Positions 10,870 to 24,100 of a DNA stretch of 64,000 nt are shown piece after piece (the stretch's first letter is position 1; each line of letters opens with the position of its first letter). The notes beneath the pieces were generated by a model. The model searched no databases. It was not told where the DNA came from and saw only the letters and a list, made by a program, of their open reading frames with translations. The translations under genes and the position numbers were made by a program. Origin of the DNA: Zarea fungicola (lineage: Eukaryota > Ascomycota > Sordariomycetes > Hypocreales > Cordycipitaceae); NCBI GenBank assembly GCA_900169235.1, contig FWCC01000173.1:1-64000 (forward strand), in the 5' to 3' direction.

Positions 10870-13317
10870 CTCAGATCAGATTATAATGGAAAGAATTTAC
10901 CGAGCTGAAAGATTTGTGAGACCTAAAGAGAGTTGTTCTGTTTAGATGCAGTGATTATTGCTTCCGATATGGCTGTGCTGATGCTTTCACGAATACAGGA
11001 CTATGAGGTGCGAGTTATCGTCTTTTATATCTAACCATAGCAAGAGGAAAGGATGCAAAGACGTCTAGCAGTACCAAGATATCCATTTGCACCTCGTATT
11101 GGCCCTATCTGTGCTCACGAGGTGGAGTTTTACCGAATCTACGGGCTAATACCCAGTTTCGAATTGAAATTTCTCAAGTCGAACATGGGTGTGCCGGACG
11201 CTCCCATCAGACAACCGGACTGCTTAAAGAGGTTAAGAACACTAAAATGCTAGGCGAGAAGAGGAAGTATCCAATGTAATTTATGGATTTACCCCCAAAT
11301 TCAGTCTCTTAGAGGACCTTGTTGAAGTCGTCCGGTTGTCTGATGGGAGCGTCCGGCACACCCATGTTCGACTTTATTCAACGAAACATCAGCAGCGTTC
11401 AGAAAAAGGAGCCCACACAAATCATGATTAGAAGCATGTCAACTTCTTGCTTGCTATCATGCGCAAAGTCATATCTTAGGCTATAAAGCGAATCGTTCAC
11501 GGCACTCGCCAAAGTGAGCTGTCCCTAAGATGTACATTAGCCAAAAGGCAGGCTTCTAGGTGTTGTCATTAAGACTGTGCTCCTCAGTTGATATGTAGCT
11601 GTTCCGTACCAAGTTTGCAGCGACTTGTCGATATAAAAGTTCGACCTTACTGGATTTGACAATGATCATCCAGCAACTCCCTATAGCATTTTTACAATTC
11701 GACGCCCTGGTCGATGGGGTACCACGTCAGTAGGGATGGTTATAACCCCATGCAGAAGTGGCCAAAGGAGGTATAACGACGTGTTTTCTGTATTTTTTTC
11801 CTTGCGCATTAATAGTCCGCTTGGTGCGAAACTCCGCAACTAAAACAAATGACTCGGTCAAAGCCGACGATGGGGCTAAAAACATATCCCTACATGGCGG
11901 GTCCTCCCAGGCGGTCGGTCCTGCCTTCATATACACTCGTGCTTGTAAGCACTGGGGTGGTATCTAATTAGAGTCATCAGTGGCACTTCACATGGCTTCA
12001 ATAGGTTGAGGATTAAACCTCTTGACAGTCCAATAAAAACGCCGACATAATGATCAAAGCCGTTAACAGGCACTCTGTTCGGTATAGCCTCACGCGACCT
12101 AGACAGGGTGGGTAGCTACGGAAGTGAGTTGTCCACCATGTACACTAACAAAAGGTACTGGCTACACTTCGAAAACATGGCTTGGACGGCTCGAGATCAG
12201 GGTCTAACAGGACAGTTCTCACATAGAGTCTAGTGAGGAATTACGCCAAAAAATAGTACTATTTTAAGCTGGAATAATTTCAAACTACTGGCCGTTACAA
12301 TAGTTCATTTGATACATCCGGGCTAGAATAAGCGTCACCAGAAGTCATTACTAGCTTCAAGTCTCTTTATCAAGTCTAAATTAGCCCACAGAACTTCGTC
12401 GTCCCTAGTCATTCAATCCACAGATTCTAGTCAGGAACCTGGTCAGCATTCGTCAGTACCCATTACCCACCCTCGGTCAACATCCACTCTCGGTCACACC
12501 CACTTCCAGTACTGCTCTCAATCTTACGACTGGAACGATAATAATGAAAATCCCAACGATACCGTTGCCAAGTGAGGTGGTCATAGCAAAATGCCTGGGG
12601 CGGATTAGTCGCCTGCAGTGGCCAGTTCTGACAAAGTTCATGCTAATTGATCTTCTACTGATAATCCGGAGAATCCCACCAAGCTCACGTAAACGCTAGA
12701 AAGTTGCTCTAGTAAATACGAGGTTACCTTGCATCAATTCTATGTCCTGCTCTCTGGGATTCGGACCGACAGTACGCCCACCGGCCTCCAACGGTTTGTC
12801 AAAAATTGAGAGCGATAGGCTGAGGGTATATAGACATTTCATTTTCAAGATTCATCTAGAAAGAGCTTTCTTACTCTAACCTCTCATTAAACTCTATCAC
12901 ACAATATTGTAATGGCATTTCATCCAAGTCATACGCAGTCCAGGCAGCAAGGTGTTCACCAATGCAGTCACTGAGTCGGGCATCCTGGCCAGTCCACCGA
13001 ATGCCAAACAGTTCTACTTCTATGATTAGCTGATTTCTTTGTGGCCAACCCGTTCTCCGTACTGCCTAGGCAACTGGCTATTTGTCGGTACGATGCTGAG
13101 CATTGTACATACTTTTCGCAAATGGAGAGCTTACTGCATGAGCTATAACACATTCTTGCTGCAAATGATGCTAATAACCCTCGCTCTACATGATATGACA
13201 CGGTCGACTTAGGAGTCTTATAACGAGAGAAACCGATTTTACAGGATTTTTTAAAGTTATAGATTTAGAAGGAGACGGGTTGAAAACTATATAAGGGACT
13301 GGTGGTGCATCAAGTAG
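10870..13317. other. 2.4 kb gene-poor stretch containing an inverted repeat
   Basis: No supported coding region. Short frames lack motifs. The one clear structure is the perfect inverted repeat at 11176-11374, listed separately. Confidence 0.5.
11176..11374. repeat. 45-bp perfect inverted repeat with 109-bp loop
   Basis: The left arm is 11176-11220, starting AAGTCGAACATGGGT. The right arm is 11330-11374 and is its exact reverse complement. The arms are more G+C-rich than the surroundings. A transcript would fold into a long hairpin. It could be a MITE with long terminal repeats, a hairpin small-RNA source, or a fold-back duplication. I saw no obvious flanking target-site duplication. Confidence 0.9.
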
Positions 13318-13988
13318 CTACCCTGCTGAAAGAAACATTTGTTTGCTGATAGGGACACCCTGATTACGAAGGATACTGTATATCATGGAGTGATGGAACC
13401 AGCTAATAATAATATCAGCATTGGTTCCGAAATTTAATGTATAGGTGCATCTCTGTATAAAGGATGAAAGTAGTTGCACTTACAAGCTTGGAAGAGAAAT
13501 CTCGTGCACGTATTGCATTGCATCTCTACTGATGCTAAACGAGCCCAGAGACACGTCCACCGTAGAGCCTTCCTTTCCGTCAAATGACTCTGGGGCAATA
13601 CTCTCGAGAATATCCAGCGCGGTTTGGACCCTCTTGCTGAGCTGATCAATGTTTTGCTGCTCTCCCTCAATTGACAGACTCTCTCGGTTCAGTACTTTAA
13701 AGTCAATGAGAAGCTGTACTGCATTGTAGGTGCAGAACTCGACATGGAATGGGAGCGACTAAGCTAGTGTCAACACATCTCGAAGGAATGATTGAAAAAC
13801 GAAGTCACGCATATGAAAAACCTCCCACATACAGACATATCCGTCGCTAGAGTGGCAGCGGTCAACCGGGACTCATCGTAGTCATGTTCATTACACCATT
13901 CTTTACCACGCTGTAGCAGCTTCAGCTGGTTCTTCAGGGCCTTGACAAAAAAAGGCACACTAGCTTCGTAAACGACGGGGCCGACCAT
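13318..13988 (-). CDS. DUF1993-family protein
   Basis: Three exons (13833-13988, 13484-13758, 13318-13402) give about 171 residues. Exon 1 begins MVGPVVYEASVPFFVKALKN, the typical opening of DUF1993 proteins. It splices (GTATGT donor) to SLPFHVEF and then (GTAAGT donor) to a last exon reading WFHHSMIYSILRNQGVPI, close to the family ending in which a His-containing strand precedes an AYAILR-like helix. Both introns keep frame. DUF1993 proteins are small helical proteins resembling the DinB/YfiT four-helix fold, with no established reaction. The long frame upstream on the same strand (to 14290) does not fit the family and is left out. Confidence 0.82.
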
Positions 13989-15578
13989 GGTGCTGTTTGA
14001 GCAGAAGGATAGGTATGGAGATGAAAGCGGAAAAAGACGGCAACTTTAGCAAGGAATAACTGGCTACTTATAATACTGGCTTCCAAAAAATCGTTGGTGC
14101 TAAACGAGGCATGGCCGATATTGCGTGCAGCAAAAGTTCCTTCAGTAAGTTCAGGCTCTACGGTGGCGTTCACATTGTCACAGACATTGGAACAAACGGC
14201 ACCTCCCCGCACAAGCGGACATGCCTGCATGGTGACACTCATGCGCCGAGAACCGAAGTTTAACACTGGACTCGCGACAAACTCGATCACGAAACGTCTG
14301 AATCAATCCAATCGCCAGTGGTTAAAGTGCTTTGTGGAGCATTGCGATATGAATACGGCTGCAGTCACAAGATGCGAGGCCCGAAAGGGATGCTAGGTGA
14401 CTCCCCCGACACCCTTGAATATGACTATTCTGTAGAGCAAAAAAAGAGAGGGAGAAAATCGCAATACATGTACGCATACCTACAGATCCAGACAAGTAAA
14501 AGTTCATATTGCTGAATGGTATTCGCAGCCGCCATTATGGGGCGTTCATTGTAGAATCTTTCGTTATTAAGCTTTACAGTGATTGTGATGTGACCTATGG
14601 CAACAACATCGCCGCGTGTGCTGTGGTGTACGAGACGTTAATCGTTGGTGGCGTAGTTGTATTTGGCAATTCGCGCAGCGCCTGTTGCTGGCAATCATGA
14701 TCCACGACTCGGTGTTGTGGGACACATACAATGACTAGATGATGTTGCAATAAACGTTACAGCCGATGTTCTCTAGAAAACGGCGGCCATGGTGCCCAAA
14801 TCCCCCATGACAGACGCAGAACTTGTAGCGTTTCTACTGCGCCAACCCTACAAAGAATGGTCGAAGAGTGTGGGGCATTCATGAAGATTTAAGTTTTTCG
14901 GATATACTCATTCTCAAAAAGAATACCCGTAATCTTTAACAGCCGGCAGGTGCCCGGAGTATCTTGAAAATGAGGAGATAGATATCTTTTACTTTAGCCT
15001 CGGTGAACTAGTTTTATTTTCCATGCTAGTATGCCAAACGAGGACAACACCAGTAGGATGCAAATGATCTTCAACGTTCAGTGAATGTCATACATTATTG
15101 CCTCGGGCCAAACAAAGGCCCAGCTCGTAGGCTGGTTGAATTGCAGGCTGCGCGGCCTGTAATCAAGAGGAGTATTTACGTAACAAAAGGCAGAAATTTT
15201 TCTTTTTCTCTATACAGTACATTAGCAGCGCAGTGCACGGCTCGATAGCTTCGACTTGGCTCAGCCTAGTTAGGTAGCGACGGCGTCATGCCCAACCCCA
15301 CCAAGATAATCAAAGCGGCTCGCTCATCACTACATTTAGTCACAACGTAGTTCAGCACTAGTCAGCCTCATTCAGCCTCGTTATGACAGCCTGCCATAAA
15401 ATGTAGCTTCTGTGGCGTAAGCTTTCCTGAGGCGGTAGCCAACGGCCGCCTGACCAGTAGGCACCCCTCTTCTCGTTTCCATGGATGTTGATCAGTCCTG
15501 CGAAAATGTAGGTTGTTGCGAACGTCTTGGTATGTGACAAACTTGCCCACAGCAATTTCATATTGATGACTTGCTGGG
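13989..15578. other. 1.6 kb intergenic, no gene seen
   Basis: Short overlapping frames on both strands at 14090-14700 have no motif and no consistent splicing. The right part is the presumed promoter of the first NLR-like gene. Confidence 0.45.
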
Positions 15579-18500
15579 ATGGACGCAGGAGCGTTTCGCG
15601 ATAGGCAGTGCACCAACCTAGACTTGCTTCAGAAGCGGCGAAAGATACCCCATGATGGCCCTAGCCATGCCATCCCAACTCGAGGATACGGCGACTACAC
15701 CATTGCCTGGTTTACTGCCCTGTTTATAGAGTTGGCAGCAGCCAAGGCTATCCTGGATGAGCTCCACGACAACTTGCCTCGGCGTCCGAACGACAATAAC
15801 ATCTATACTCTTGGAAACATCAAACAGCACAATGTGGTTATTGTATCTTTACCAATAGAGAAATATGGGTTGATCAATGCCGCCACCGTCATGACAGATT
15901 TAACCCGAACCTTTCCGTCAATCCGCGCAGGCTTTGTGGTAGGGATTGAGGCCGGCGCGCCGACCGAGGCTGACGTGCGCTTGGGTGATGTTGTCGTTGG
16001 AACCAGGGTAATGCAATCCGACCTCGGAAAGGTTGTTGGCGAAGGGGAATTTCAGCGAACCGCGACTCCGCGATATCCGTCCCAGCTTCTTGGGGCAGCC
16101 GTGACTGATCTGCGCTCAAGAGACTACCTGCAGCAAATTCAGATCGACTCCATTCTTAACAAAACACTCCAAAAATACCCCCAGTTCAGCCATCCTCTTT
16201 CCGAAGATCGCCTATTCCAGCCAGGATACGACCATGTAGGCTTAATGGGCGACTGTAGCGCATGTGATCTCTCAAAAACGGTAAAACGAACCCCGCGACC
16301 GGTGGACGATGTCAAGATTCATCATGGCGCAATCGCTTCAGGGAACCAGGTCATAAAAAACGGCAAATTTCGCGACAGTGTTGCTCAAGAACTCAAGGTG
16401 AAATGTTTCGAAATGGAGACTTCTGGCATTATGGACGTCCTTGCCTGTCTTCCCATCCGGGGAATATGCGACTACGCAGATTCTCACAAGAACAAAGAAT
16501 GGCAGCCCTATGCCGCAGTGACTGCTGCCGCGTGCGCCAGGGAACTCATTGAGGTTCTACCAGTCGCTGAAGCGCAGCCACGACCTACAAACGATCCGCC
16601 TGGTAAGGTTACTTTTTCATCAAGCAAAATCAGCAGCCAAGATCTCATCATGCTTACACTTGCCAAAGTAGACCAAAATTCATCCCGCGATCGCCATCAG
16701 CGCTTCTTGGACGCTCTTAGATTCGATAGTATCGATGTCCGTATGGCTGATGTCAAGGCGCAACACTCTAAAACCTGTGAATGGTTTCTTGATCACCCTA
16801 GCTATAAATCATGGCTTGACCCGGGACAATTCAAAGACCATTACGGCTTCTTGTGGATTCGTGGCAAGCCAGGCGCGGGCAAATCAACAATACTTAAGTT
16901 CGCATACTTGGAGACCAAAAGGCATGATCGGAGCGGTCAGGCTATGACTACTTCATTTTTCTTTAATGCGCGAGGCCAATATCTTGATAAGTCCATTTCG
17001 GGGATGTACCGATCAATATTGCTGAAGCTCCTCGAAACCTATACCGACCTCCAGGCGATATTGGATGATCATGAGCTCCTCCCGCGCGGCATCAAAGACT
17101 GTCCATCAGTTCAAATCCTTAAGAACTTGCTTCGCAGGGCATTTTATTCGCTGGGAGCACGATCTTTTACTTGCTTCATTGATGCGCTAGACGAATGTGA
17201 TGAACAGCAAATCATGGACATGGTCCAATATTTCGAGGAGCTTGCTGAGCATTGCACCGAGGAAGGAATTCTGGTTCGAATTTGTTTCTCCAGTCGCCAT
17301 TATCCATACATTGACATACGATTTGGCAAACGTCTCACGTTGGAAAAGCAACTAGGTCACGACAAAGACTTGGAAAAATACGTTAAAAGTCGCCTACGCA
17401 TCACAGACTCGAGCCTCCTTGAAGACCTCAAAGCAGAAATCTTGGAAAAGGCGTCAGGCGTTTTCTTATGGGTTGTTCTAGTTGTTCAGATTCTCAATGA
17501 CGCTTATAGACGAGCTCTACCAGTCGAAATCAGAACGCACCTCTCAAAGCTACCCAATGATCTAAGCGCGCTTTTCAAAAACATACTTCAGCGAGACGAG
17601 GAGAATAAGGAGACCTTGCTTCTCTCCATAACATGGATTCTCTTTGCCAAGCGACCTTTACAGCCAGAAGAATTTTTTCACGCTCTTTCGTCTGGATTAT
17701 CATTGACTGCACGAGACTCTTCCAAGATCAGGTTCCCGGATGCCAGATCGCTAACCTCTAGCCATTTTAAAAGAAATGTCATCAACTCCTCTAAAGGACT
17801 TGCCGAGGTAACAAGATCACGGCCAGAATCAGTGCAATTCATACATGAATCTGTCAAAGACTTCCTTGTCAAGGACAACGGCCTACGCGAATTATGGCCG
17901 GAATTGGAATTTGACTTTGAACGCCCAAGCCACGACATACTCAAGCAATGCTGCTACTTATACATGAATCATCACTCTACTCGTCAAGCTCTGGAGCTTT
18001 TGCCAGAGGACGAGTTCAGAGCACAATCAGAAATTGGCCAAAGATTCCCCTTTTTAGCGTATGCCAGTAGAAATGTCTGCTTCCATGCCAACGCCGCGGC
18101 TCCCGCAATCCCACAAGAACTGTTTCTATCTAGTTTTCCTTTTCCCTACTGGAGTAAACTCCTGAATTTCTTTTCAAAACCGTATGACCGTCATAGCGAA
18201 AATGCGAGTCTTCTCTACATTCTATCAAGAGATGGTCTTTCGGAGCTCATCCGCATTGTGGTCAAAAAGGATCGACAGATTCACATTTTGGAGAAACATA
18301 CGGCTACCCCTTTTTTGCTGCGTTGGCTAGCGGCAAAAAAGATGCTGTTGCCGCTCTTCTGGACTGCCCGTCCAGCGAATGTCTCGATATTGATGACCGA
18401 AGCACATACGATTGGCAAGATTACGAAATGTTTACACCACTTTCATGGGCCGCTGGTAGTGGTCGAGCTGGTATTGCGGAACTGCTATTGAAGATGGGGA

Positions 18501-19753
18501 CACCCATTGACGACATGGACGAAGGGGGTCTAACGGCACTCTTCCGGGGCTCAGAAAGTGGTCATGAGGCGGTGGTGAAGGTCATTCTTCAGCATGGAGC
18601 AGACCCAAACGCAACCTATATGGGCCCATCACCACTCTCAATAGCCGTGAGGAGGAAATACTGGGCCGTCGCGGAGCTCCTTATTAAGAATGGGGCAGAT
18701 ACGAATATACGCGACGAAACTGGAGAGACACCGCTCCTGCGAGCCTCGGCAGGTGGCCATGCCGCTGTGGTGATGCGCCTACTTCGCCACGGCGCAGATC
18801 CATACAGGTGTAGCCACTTCGGATGGAGCCCACTTCTAAAGTCATCAATGAACGGCCATGACGCGGTAGCGAGACTTCTTCTCGAAAGCGGAGCAGAAAT
18901 AGACGCTGCTGATAAATCTGGCCGGTCGCCACTATGGTGGGCGGCGCATAACCGCCATGAGGCTGCAGCGATGCTGCTTCTTGAGAAGGGAGGAGATTTC
19001 AACAGAGGGGATCATTCGCCATGGCCGCCAATCGTGGCTGCTTCAGGAACCGGACTTGTGAAAGTAGTAAAGCGCCTTCTCGAGAAGGGTGCGGACCCAA
19101 ATGCATGTGACCCAGACGAATACTGGGCACTCCTTAAAGCCTCCGAGAATGGGTTCACAGCTGTTGTAGAACTCCTGCTTCGAAACGGAGCAGACGTAAA
19201 TAAATGTGACATGAATGGACGCGGGCCACTCCTCCGCGCCTCCGAGAAGGGATTCACGGCTGTGGTAGAGCTTCTGCTTCAAAATGGAGCAGACCCAAAC
19301 AAATGCGACAAAGACGTACAGGGGCCACTGCTTCAAGCCTCAGAGAAGGGATTCACAGCCGTGGTTGAAGCCCTCCTCGAGGCGGGAGCAGATTCTAGTG
19401 TGAAAGGTCTGCTGCTGAGAGCCGGTAGGAACGGACACGATGCTGTGATCCGGCTTCTCCTGGCGAAAGGTCATCTCAATATTGACAGTTCCAACGGCCC
19501 AGCAATACTCGCGGACGCTGCATTATACGGGCACGAGTCGGTCGTTTGCCTCATGCTCGACAGCGGCAAAGTTGACGTCAACACCAGTTACAGAGGGTAT
19601 ACGCCTCTCCAATGGGCTATTTTTTCGAGGCATGAGACCATTGTCCAATTGTTACTTGCAGCTGGTGCCGATCCTAACGCCAGAGGTGACAAGGTACTCA
19701 AACATGGCGCTTATCAGGATTACTTGAAACGCCTCCTGCGTGGAAATAACTGA
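15579..19753 (+). CDS. NLR-like protein: phosphorylase / NACHT / ankyrin repeats, with one frameshift
   Basis: Two overlapping frames (15579-18491 and about 18310-19753) make one protein of about 1,390 residues. Residues about 40-330 form a PNP/UDP-phosphorylase domain (opening GDYTIAWFTALFIELAAAKA, with VVGIEAGAP and RLGDVVV). A NACHT P-loop NTPase follows, with Walker A GKPGAGKST near residue 430 and Walker B CFIDALDE near 532. About 14 ankyrin repeats end the protein. This architecture is that of fungal NOD-like receptors, thought to act in non-self recognition and regulated cell death. The frame breaks at the T6 run near 18308-18320. The NACHT tail needs one more base to read TPFFAALASGKKDA and enter the ankyrin region. 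A real mutation, a homopolymer assembly error or an unusual junction are all possible. It lies 1.4 kb upstream of a second NLR on the same strand. Confidence 0.85.
18430..19710 (+). repeat. Ankyrin-repeat array of the first NLR-like gene
   Basis: About 13 units of 33 codons follow the pattern PLxxASxxGHxAVVxLLLxxGADPN. The three units at about 19130-19395 are nearly alike in protein and DNA (ASEKGFTAVVELLLQNGADP and variants). That suggests recent unit duplication or gene conversion inside the array. Confidence 0.85.
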
Positions 19754-21182
19754 GTGCTCACGCAAGGGGAATGGCCAGATCGGGGGTTTCGAGAAAAGAA
19801 ACGCTTCAACTTTACTTACTTTGACTACTACCTTTAACTCCTGTCTCACCATTTTCTCAGGGTAGCAGGCTCTTAGGGCAGTACTACCGGTCTCATTTAT
19901 ACATCTGTATACTAGTAGAATGTATAAAATCTATTGATTGCGGCTCAGCATGGAGTAGTTTCTCTTCAGCAATCTATGAGCTATAAGTTACTGCAAGACA
20001 TATCAATAATACAAACAAGAAATGGCCCGCAATAATGGCTTCACATCGAGGATTTCCCTTTTGCTCTTGTTTTATGACGGTCGGTAGTAAGTTCAGGACC
20101 CTAGCGACGGCTTCTTGAAACGCAGGCCGGATAATGGAGAGGTAAAAAACATTTTTATGAACGCGGTCGACTTCGTCACCTCACGCTCCCAGGTGTGTGC
20201 CTCTCCAAAGCTAAACTATGTAGCTGAATTCTAACCCAATGCAACTGGGAAGATTAGAAGTATTATTACTTGCCAAAAATTATGGTGCGTGATGCGATAG
20301 CACTCGTCATGACTTTAATTCGTTCTTGGACACTTGGACAAGATGCGCCTCCGTGACGAGGTCAGACTGCGTCTATCATCTGCGAAGTTGCACTCTGCCT
20401 CCCAATCGTTGTGTCTGCAAAAAACGGAGTGCCAAAGTTCTTCCAATAATTTTGTTATGACATCGTTTTCCCGAATTAAACTGCAGGTAAAAACATCTCA
20501 AAACTTCTACCATTTGAGATTCTAATTGAGATTGACAAAATACGCGGTCGGGCCGGCTGTATTCCCAGGAATGCCCGAGTCTTATTCGTGGTGCCCGAAA
20601 ACTAATAAGTGCATCATTCCTGAGAGACACTACCTATGGAGGAGCCTGCATTACACTCATTTTCGGGCAAATCCACAGTCTGAGAGGCAGAAGCGCTGTG
20701 GCGTTCTCCAACGCACACAACTCTCAGTGCAGCCAATTACATTTCATAGGGGGTTACTAGTAGTGGTAGCTCATTAGTAGGAGCATAAAATGATGTGCGG
20801 GGTAAATTTTTCAATGAAGTTTGGAGAATAAAAGCAAACTTATACCGCCTTTTCTTTCGTGGAATCTACTGGCTTACCCACTAGCAATATCATGATTTCG
20901 AAGGCGTAAGGAATTCGCTGTAACAATCGCAGATGTTTGAGGCCTGCAAAAGCACGCTTTCATTGGGTATTGATGCCGCAGGCCTATTCTGCCTTGCCAT
21001 GCATCCTGCAGGGGCTGAGTCACATGCTCTGTCCAGCTATTCCTGTACCTTGTTATGCCGCTACCTCCCAAAGTAAAACTTTACTTTCTATATATCTCTA
21101 TTTTCTAGGTATAGTAGAGTGAATTTGAATTAATACTTCTTCTTTTTCTTTAAAACCTTGCTCGCTTTAGCCTCGCTCTGCC
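19754..21182. other. 1.4 kb between the two NLR-like genes
   Basis: No supported gene. Short frames at 20334-20780 and 20937-21122 have no motif. The last 100 bp are pyrimidine-rich before the ATG at 21183, as is common for fungal promoters. Confidence 0.45.
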
Positions 21183-24100
21183 ATGAATCCGACAGTCTAC
21201 CCCTCAAGGAAGAGACCTAGGGTGGAGTTAAGCACTGCCCGGAGATTCCAAACATTTCGCATCTCAAATATCCCCAGATATCTAACTACAGAACAATTTC
21301 GAGATGTTCTTTTTCACCTACCAACCAGGAATAAAGCCTCACAGGTTATAGATGGGCCTAACGTGCTTGGTTGGTCGTATGCACCAGCGGCCGCCTCAAG
21401 CCTATCTGGGCGCTTCTGTGTGGCTACCGTCACATTTCACGTCCCACCCGTGGTAGAGGAGCTAGAAATGGACATAAAGCGGGCATGCGGCAGTAACGCC
21501 AGTCGGGTAAAGGTCGACTTAGATTTCCTCGGCCTCACTCCACTGGCTGATCCCGGCGAGACTGCGACTGTCGAGTAAGTGTTTGCCTTGTCTCGTTGTG
21601 TCTTAGATGCCACGGTGCATGCATGGATACAGTCCTTAGATAATAGTATCTGACATAATTCTTTCACTATAGCATTATTGCTGTGACTGGACTTGCCGGC
21701 CACGCATTCGGGTCATGGAAAGCGAAAGGTCGCCCATATATGTGGCTGCGAGACTTCCTCCCAGAATCAAATCCTACAGCGCACATCATGACATACGGGT
21801 ACGACACAAAATTGCCCGGAAGCCAGTCAGATGCGTCCATCACCGAATTATCGCGAAAGTTGCTCGAATCTATCAAGACCACGCGAGATGCAGCAAGGGT
21901 GAGTATCAATTGTTACTTAGCTGGTCATATCTCACTGATCCTGTGTAGCAAAGCCGACCTCTTATCCTGATTGGCCACAGCCTTGGAGGTCTCGTTATAA
22001 AGCAGGCATGTCCTATTATTCCTCATAGAAGTGCCCTAGCTAACATATAGCTACAGGCCCTTGTTCTGGCCGCAGAAGGAGGCCCGGAAGACAAGGCTAC
22101 TTTCATGGCTTGCTGCGCCGTCATTCTTTTTGCAGTTCCAAACCGAGGTCTAGAAAACGCGAGTTTGATGGCCATGGTCAAAGGCCAACCAAACGAGGAT
22201 TTGGTGAGAACTCTTTCCGGAAGCTCGCCTTTTGCAAGGCGATTACATGAGCAGTTCTTTGGCCTTTTTAGGCACAATGGTACCAAGATAATATCCATAT
22301 TCGAAACCTTGCATACACCAACCGTCGAAGTGAGTTACTTTGTCTATACACTTTGTGGCCTGCGCGATACTAACTCAGTTATAGTGGTCCCCGGACGACG
22401 CGGACTGGAAAAGGACTGGGCCTCAAATCATGATGGTTCCGCAGACTTCTGCTACCTATGCAGGCTCAAATGAGAAGCCATACGACCAAATCCCAATAAA
22501 TGCCAATCATTCCGATATAGTCAAATTCAGCGACCAATCTGACCCCGAGTTTGCAATTATACAAGATCGAATCAACAAATTGATTGCAACTGGGCCGGAG
22601 GTCATCAAAGAGCGTTTTGCAGGCCAAAGAGCAAGTGAGTGATTCAACAGCGGAGGCTCGAGTTTACACTATATTGAGATGTACACAGAACTGTCAACTC
22701 AAGCGGCACAATACATCCAAGCTTTAAAGGCCCCGGATTACGAGTCGCTACGAAAGAAATTCGAGGATCCTTCGCCGGATACACTTGGATGGTTCCTTCA
22801 AGGCAAAGATCTTTGCGCCTGGTTAGAGACCGATGAATCTTCGATTCTCAGAATTGAAGGCTCTGCTGGTCAAGGCAAAACGACTCTCGCGAAATTCATC
22901 CTGACAAACCTGGAAAAGCTGACTGTTGATCGTAACATCACATGTCCTGTGATATACTTCCTCTTCTATGACCAGGATGACAACTATAGAACAGTTGGTG
23001 CTGTTCTCAGGTCTCTTGTTAAGCAGTTACTCTTGATTAGGGATACCTTCCAAATTATTTCCCAAACATCAGATATCGAGAGTTCTGTGATAACTGAAGA
23101 CTCTCTTTGGCGTGTTTTGGAACACCTACTGCGCGCTCCTATATTTCATACAGTATACTGTGTGCTGGATGCGCTGGACGAATGTCAGGACAGTCCAGAT
23201 CGACGCAGACTCTGGAGGCTTATTAAGGGCCTAGTTCAACAGCCGATTATGACAAGAGAGAAAACGCCGTTTCTGAAGTTCCTTATGGTCAGCCGCCCAA
23301 TGGTAGAATTGACTCGAGAACTGGACCAATCCCCGCTGATCCAGCTCAAGGCGAATCCTCATGATCTTCAGATATTTATTCACCGCGAGGCTCATGCTCT
23401 TAAGCTGGACCGTGAACTTCTGGATACAGCTGTCAATCTATTGCTTGCGCGAGCCGAGCAGACCTTCTTATGGATATCAATCGTCATAAAAAAGCTTAGA
23501 CGAACGACAACATTGCTGTCGCAGGCTAGCCTAGCAAAAATAATTGAGGAGACCCCTTCTGACCTATCAAAGCTCTACGACGACCTTGTGACTCGGATCA
23601 TAGAAGACGAAGACGTGGCAGCCCAAAAACTCCTGACATGGGTGGCGTTTTCTCGACGGGCTTTGACACTGGGAGAGCTTGAGGAAGCGCTTGCAATCCA
23701 AGAAGATTCCTACAGCAAAGCAGATACCATGCGACACAAAATTCGTCTCACCCAATACACAGTGACAAGCGCAATTGGGGTTCTTCTGGAGGTAACTGCT
23801 GATAATAAAGTGTACTTAATACACCAGTCAGCGAAACAATTCCTTCACAAGAGTGGTCACCTGGCAAGTGCTGGATTTACCGGGGGCCTGCTACCTAGCA
23901 CATATTTAGCAAAGTTGTGCATGATCTACCTTTGTTTTCATGAGTTCAAAACGGAAAGCGGTCGCAACAGTGAAAGTCTGAAAGAATGGAACCGCCGACA
24001 TCCGTTTCTTCCCTATGCCGCGCGCAACTGGCATCACCACATTGTAGACGATGAGGACGCCAAAAAGCTCACACAGTTCATTTGTCAGTTGACAGCACCG

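Noticed and set aside
11400..12900. Possible LTR or retroelement relic in the gene-poor stretch
   Set aside because: No reverse transcriptase, integrase or paired terminal repeats could be recognised in any frame.
13934..14290. 118-residue minus-strand frame upstream of the DUF1993 gene
   Set aside because: Considered as an N-terminal extension, but the DUF1993 opening lies in another frame at 13988 and matches the family start.
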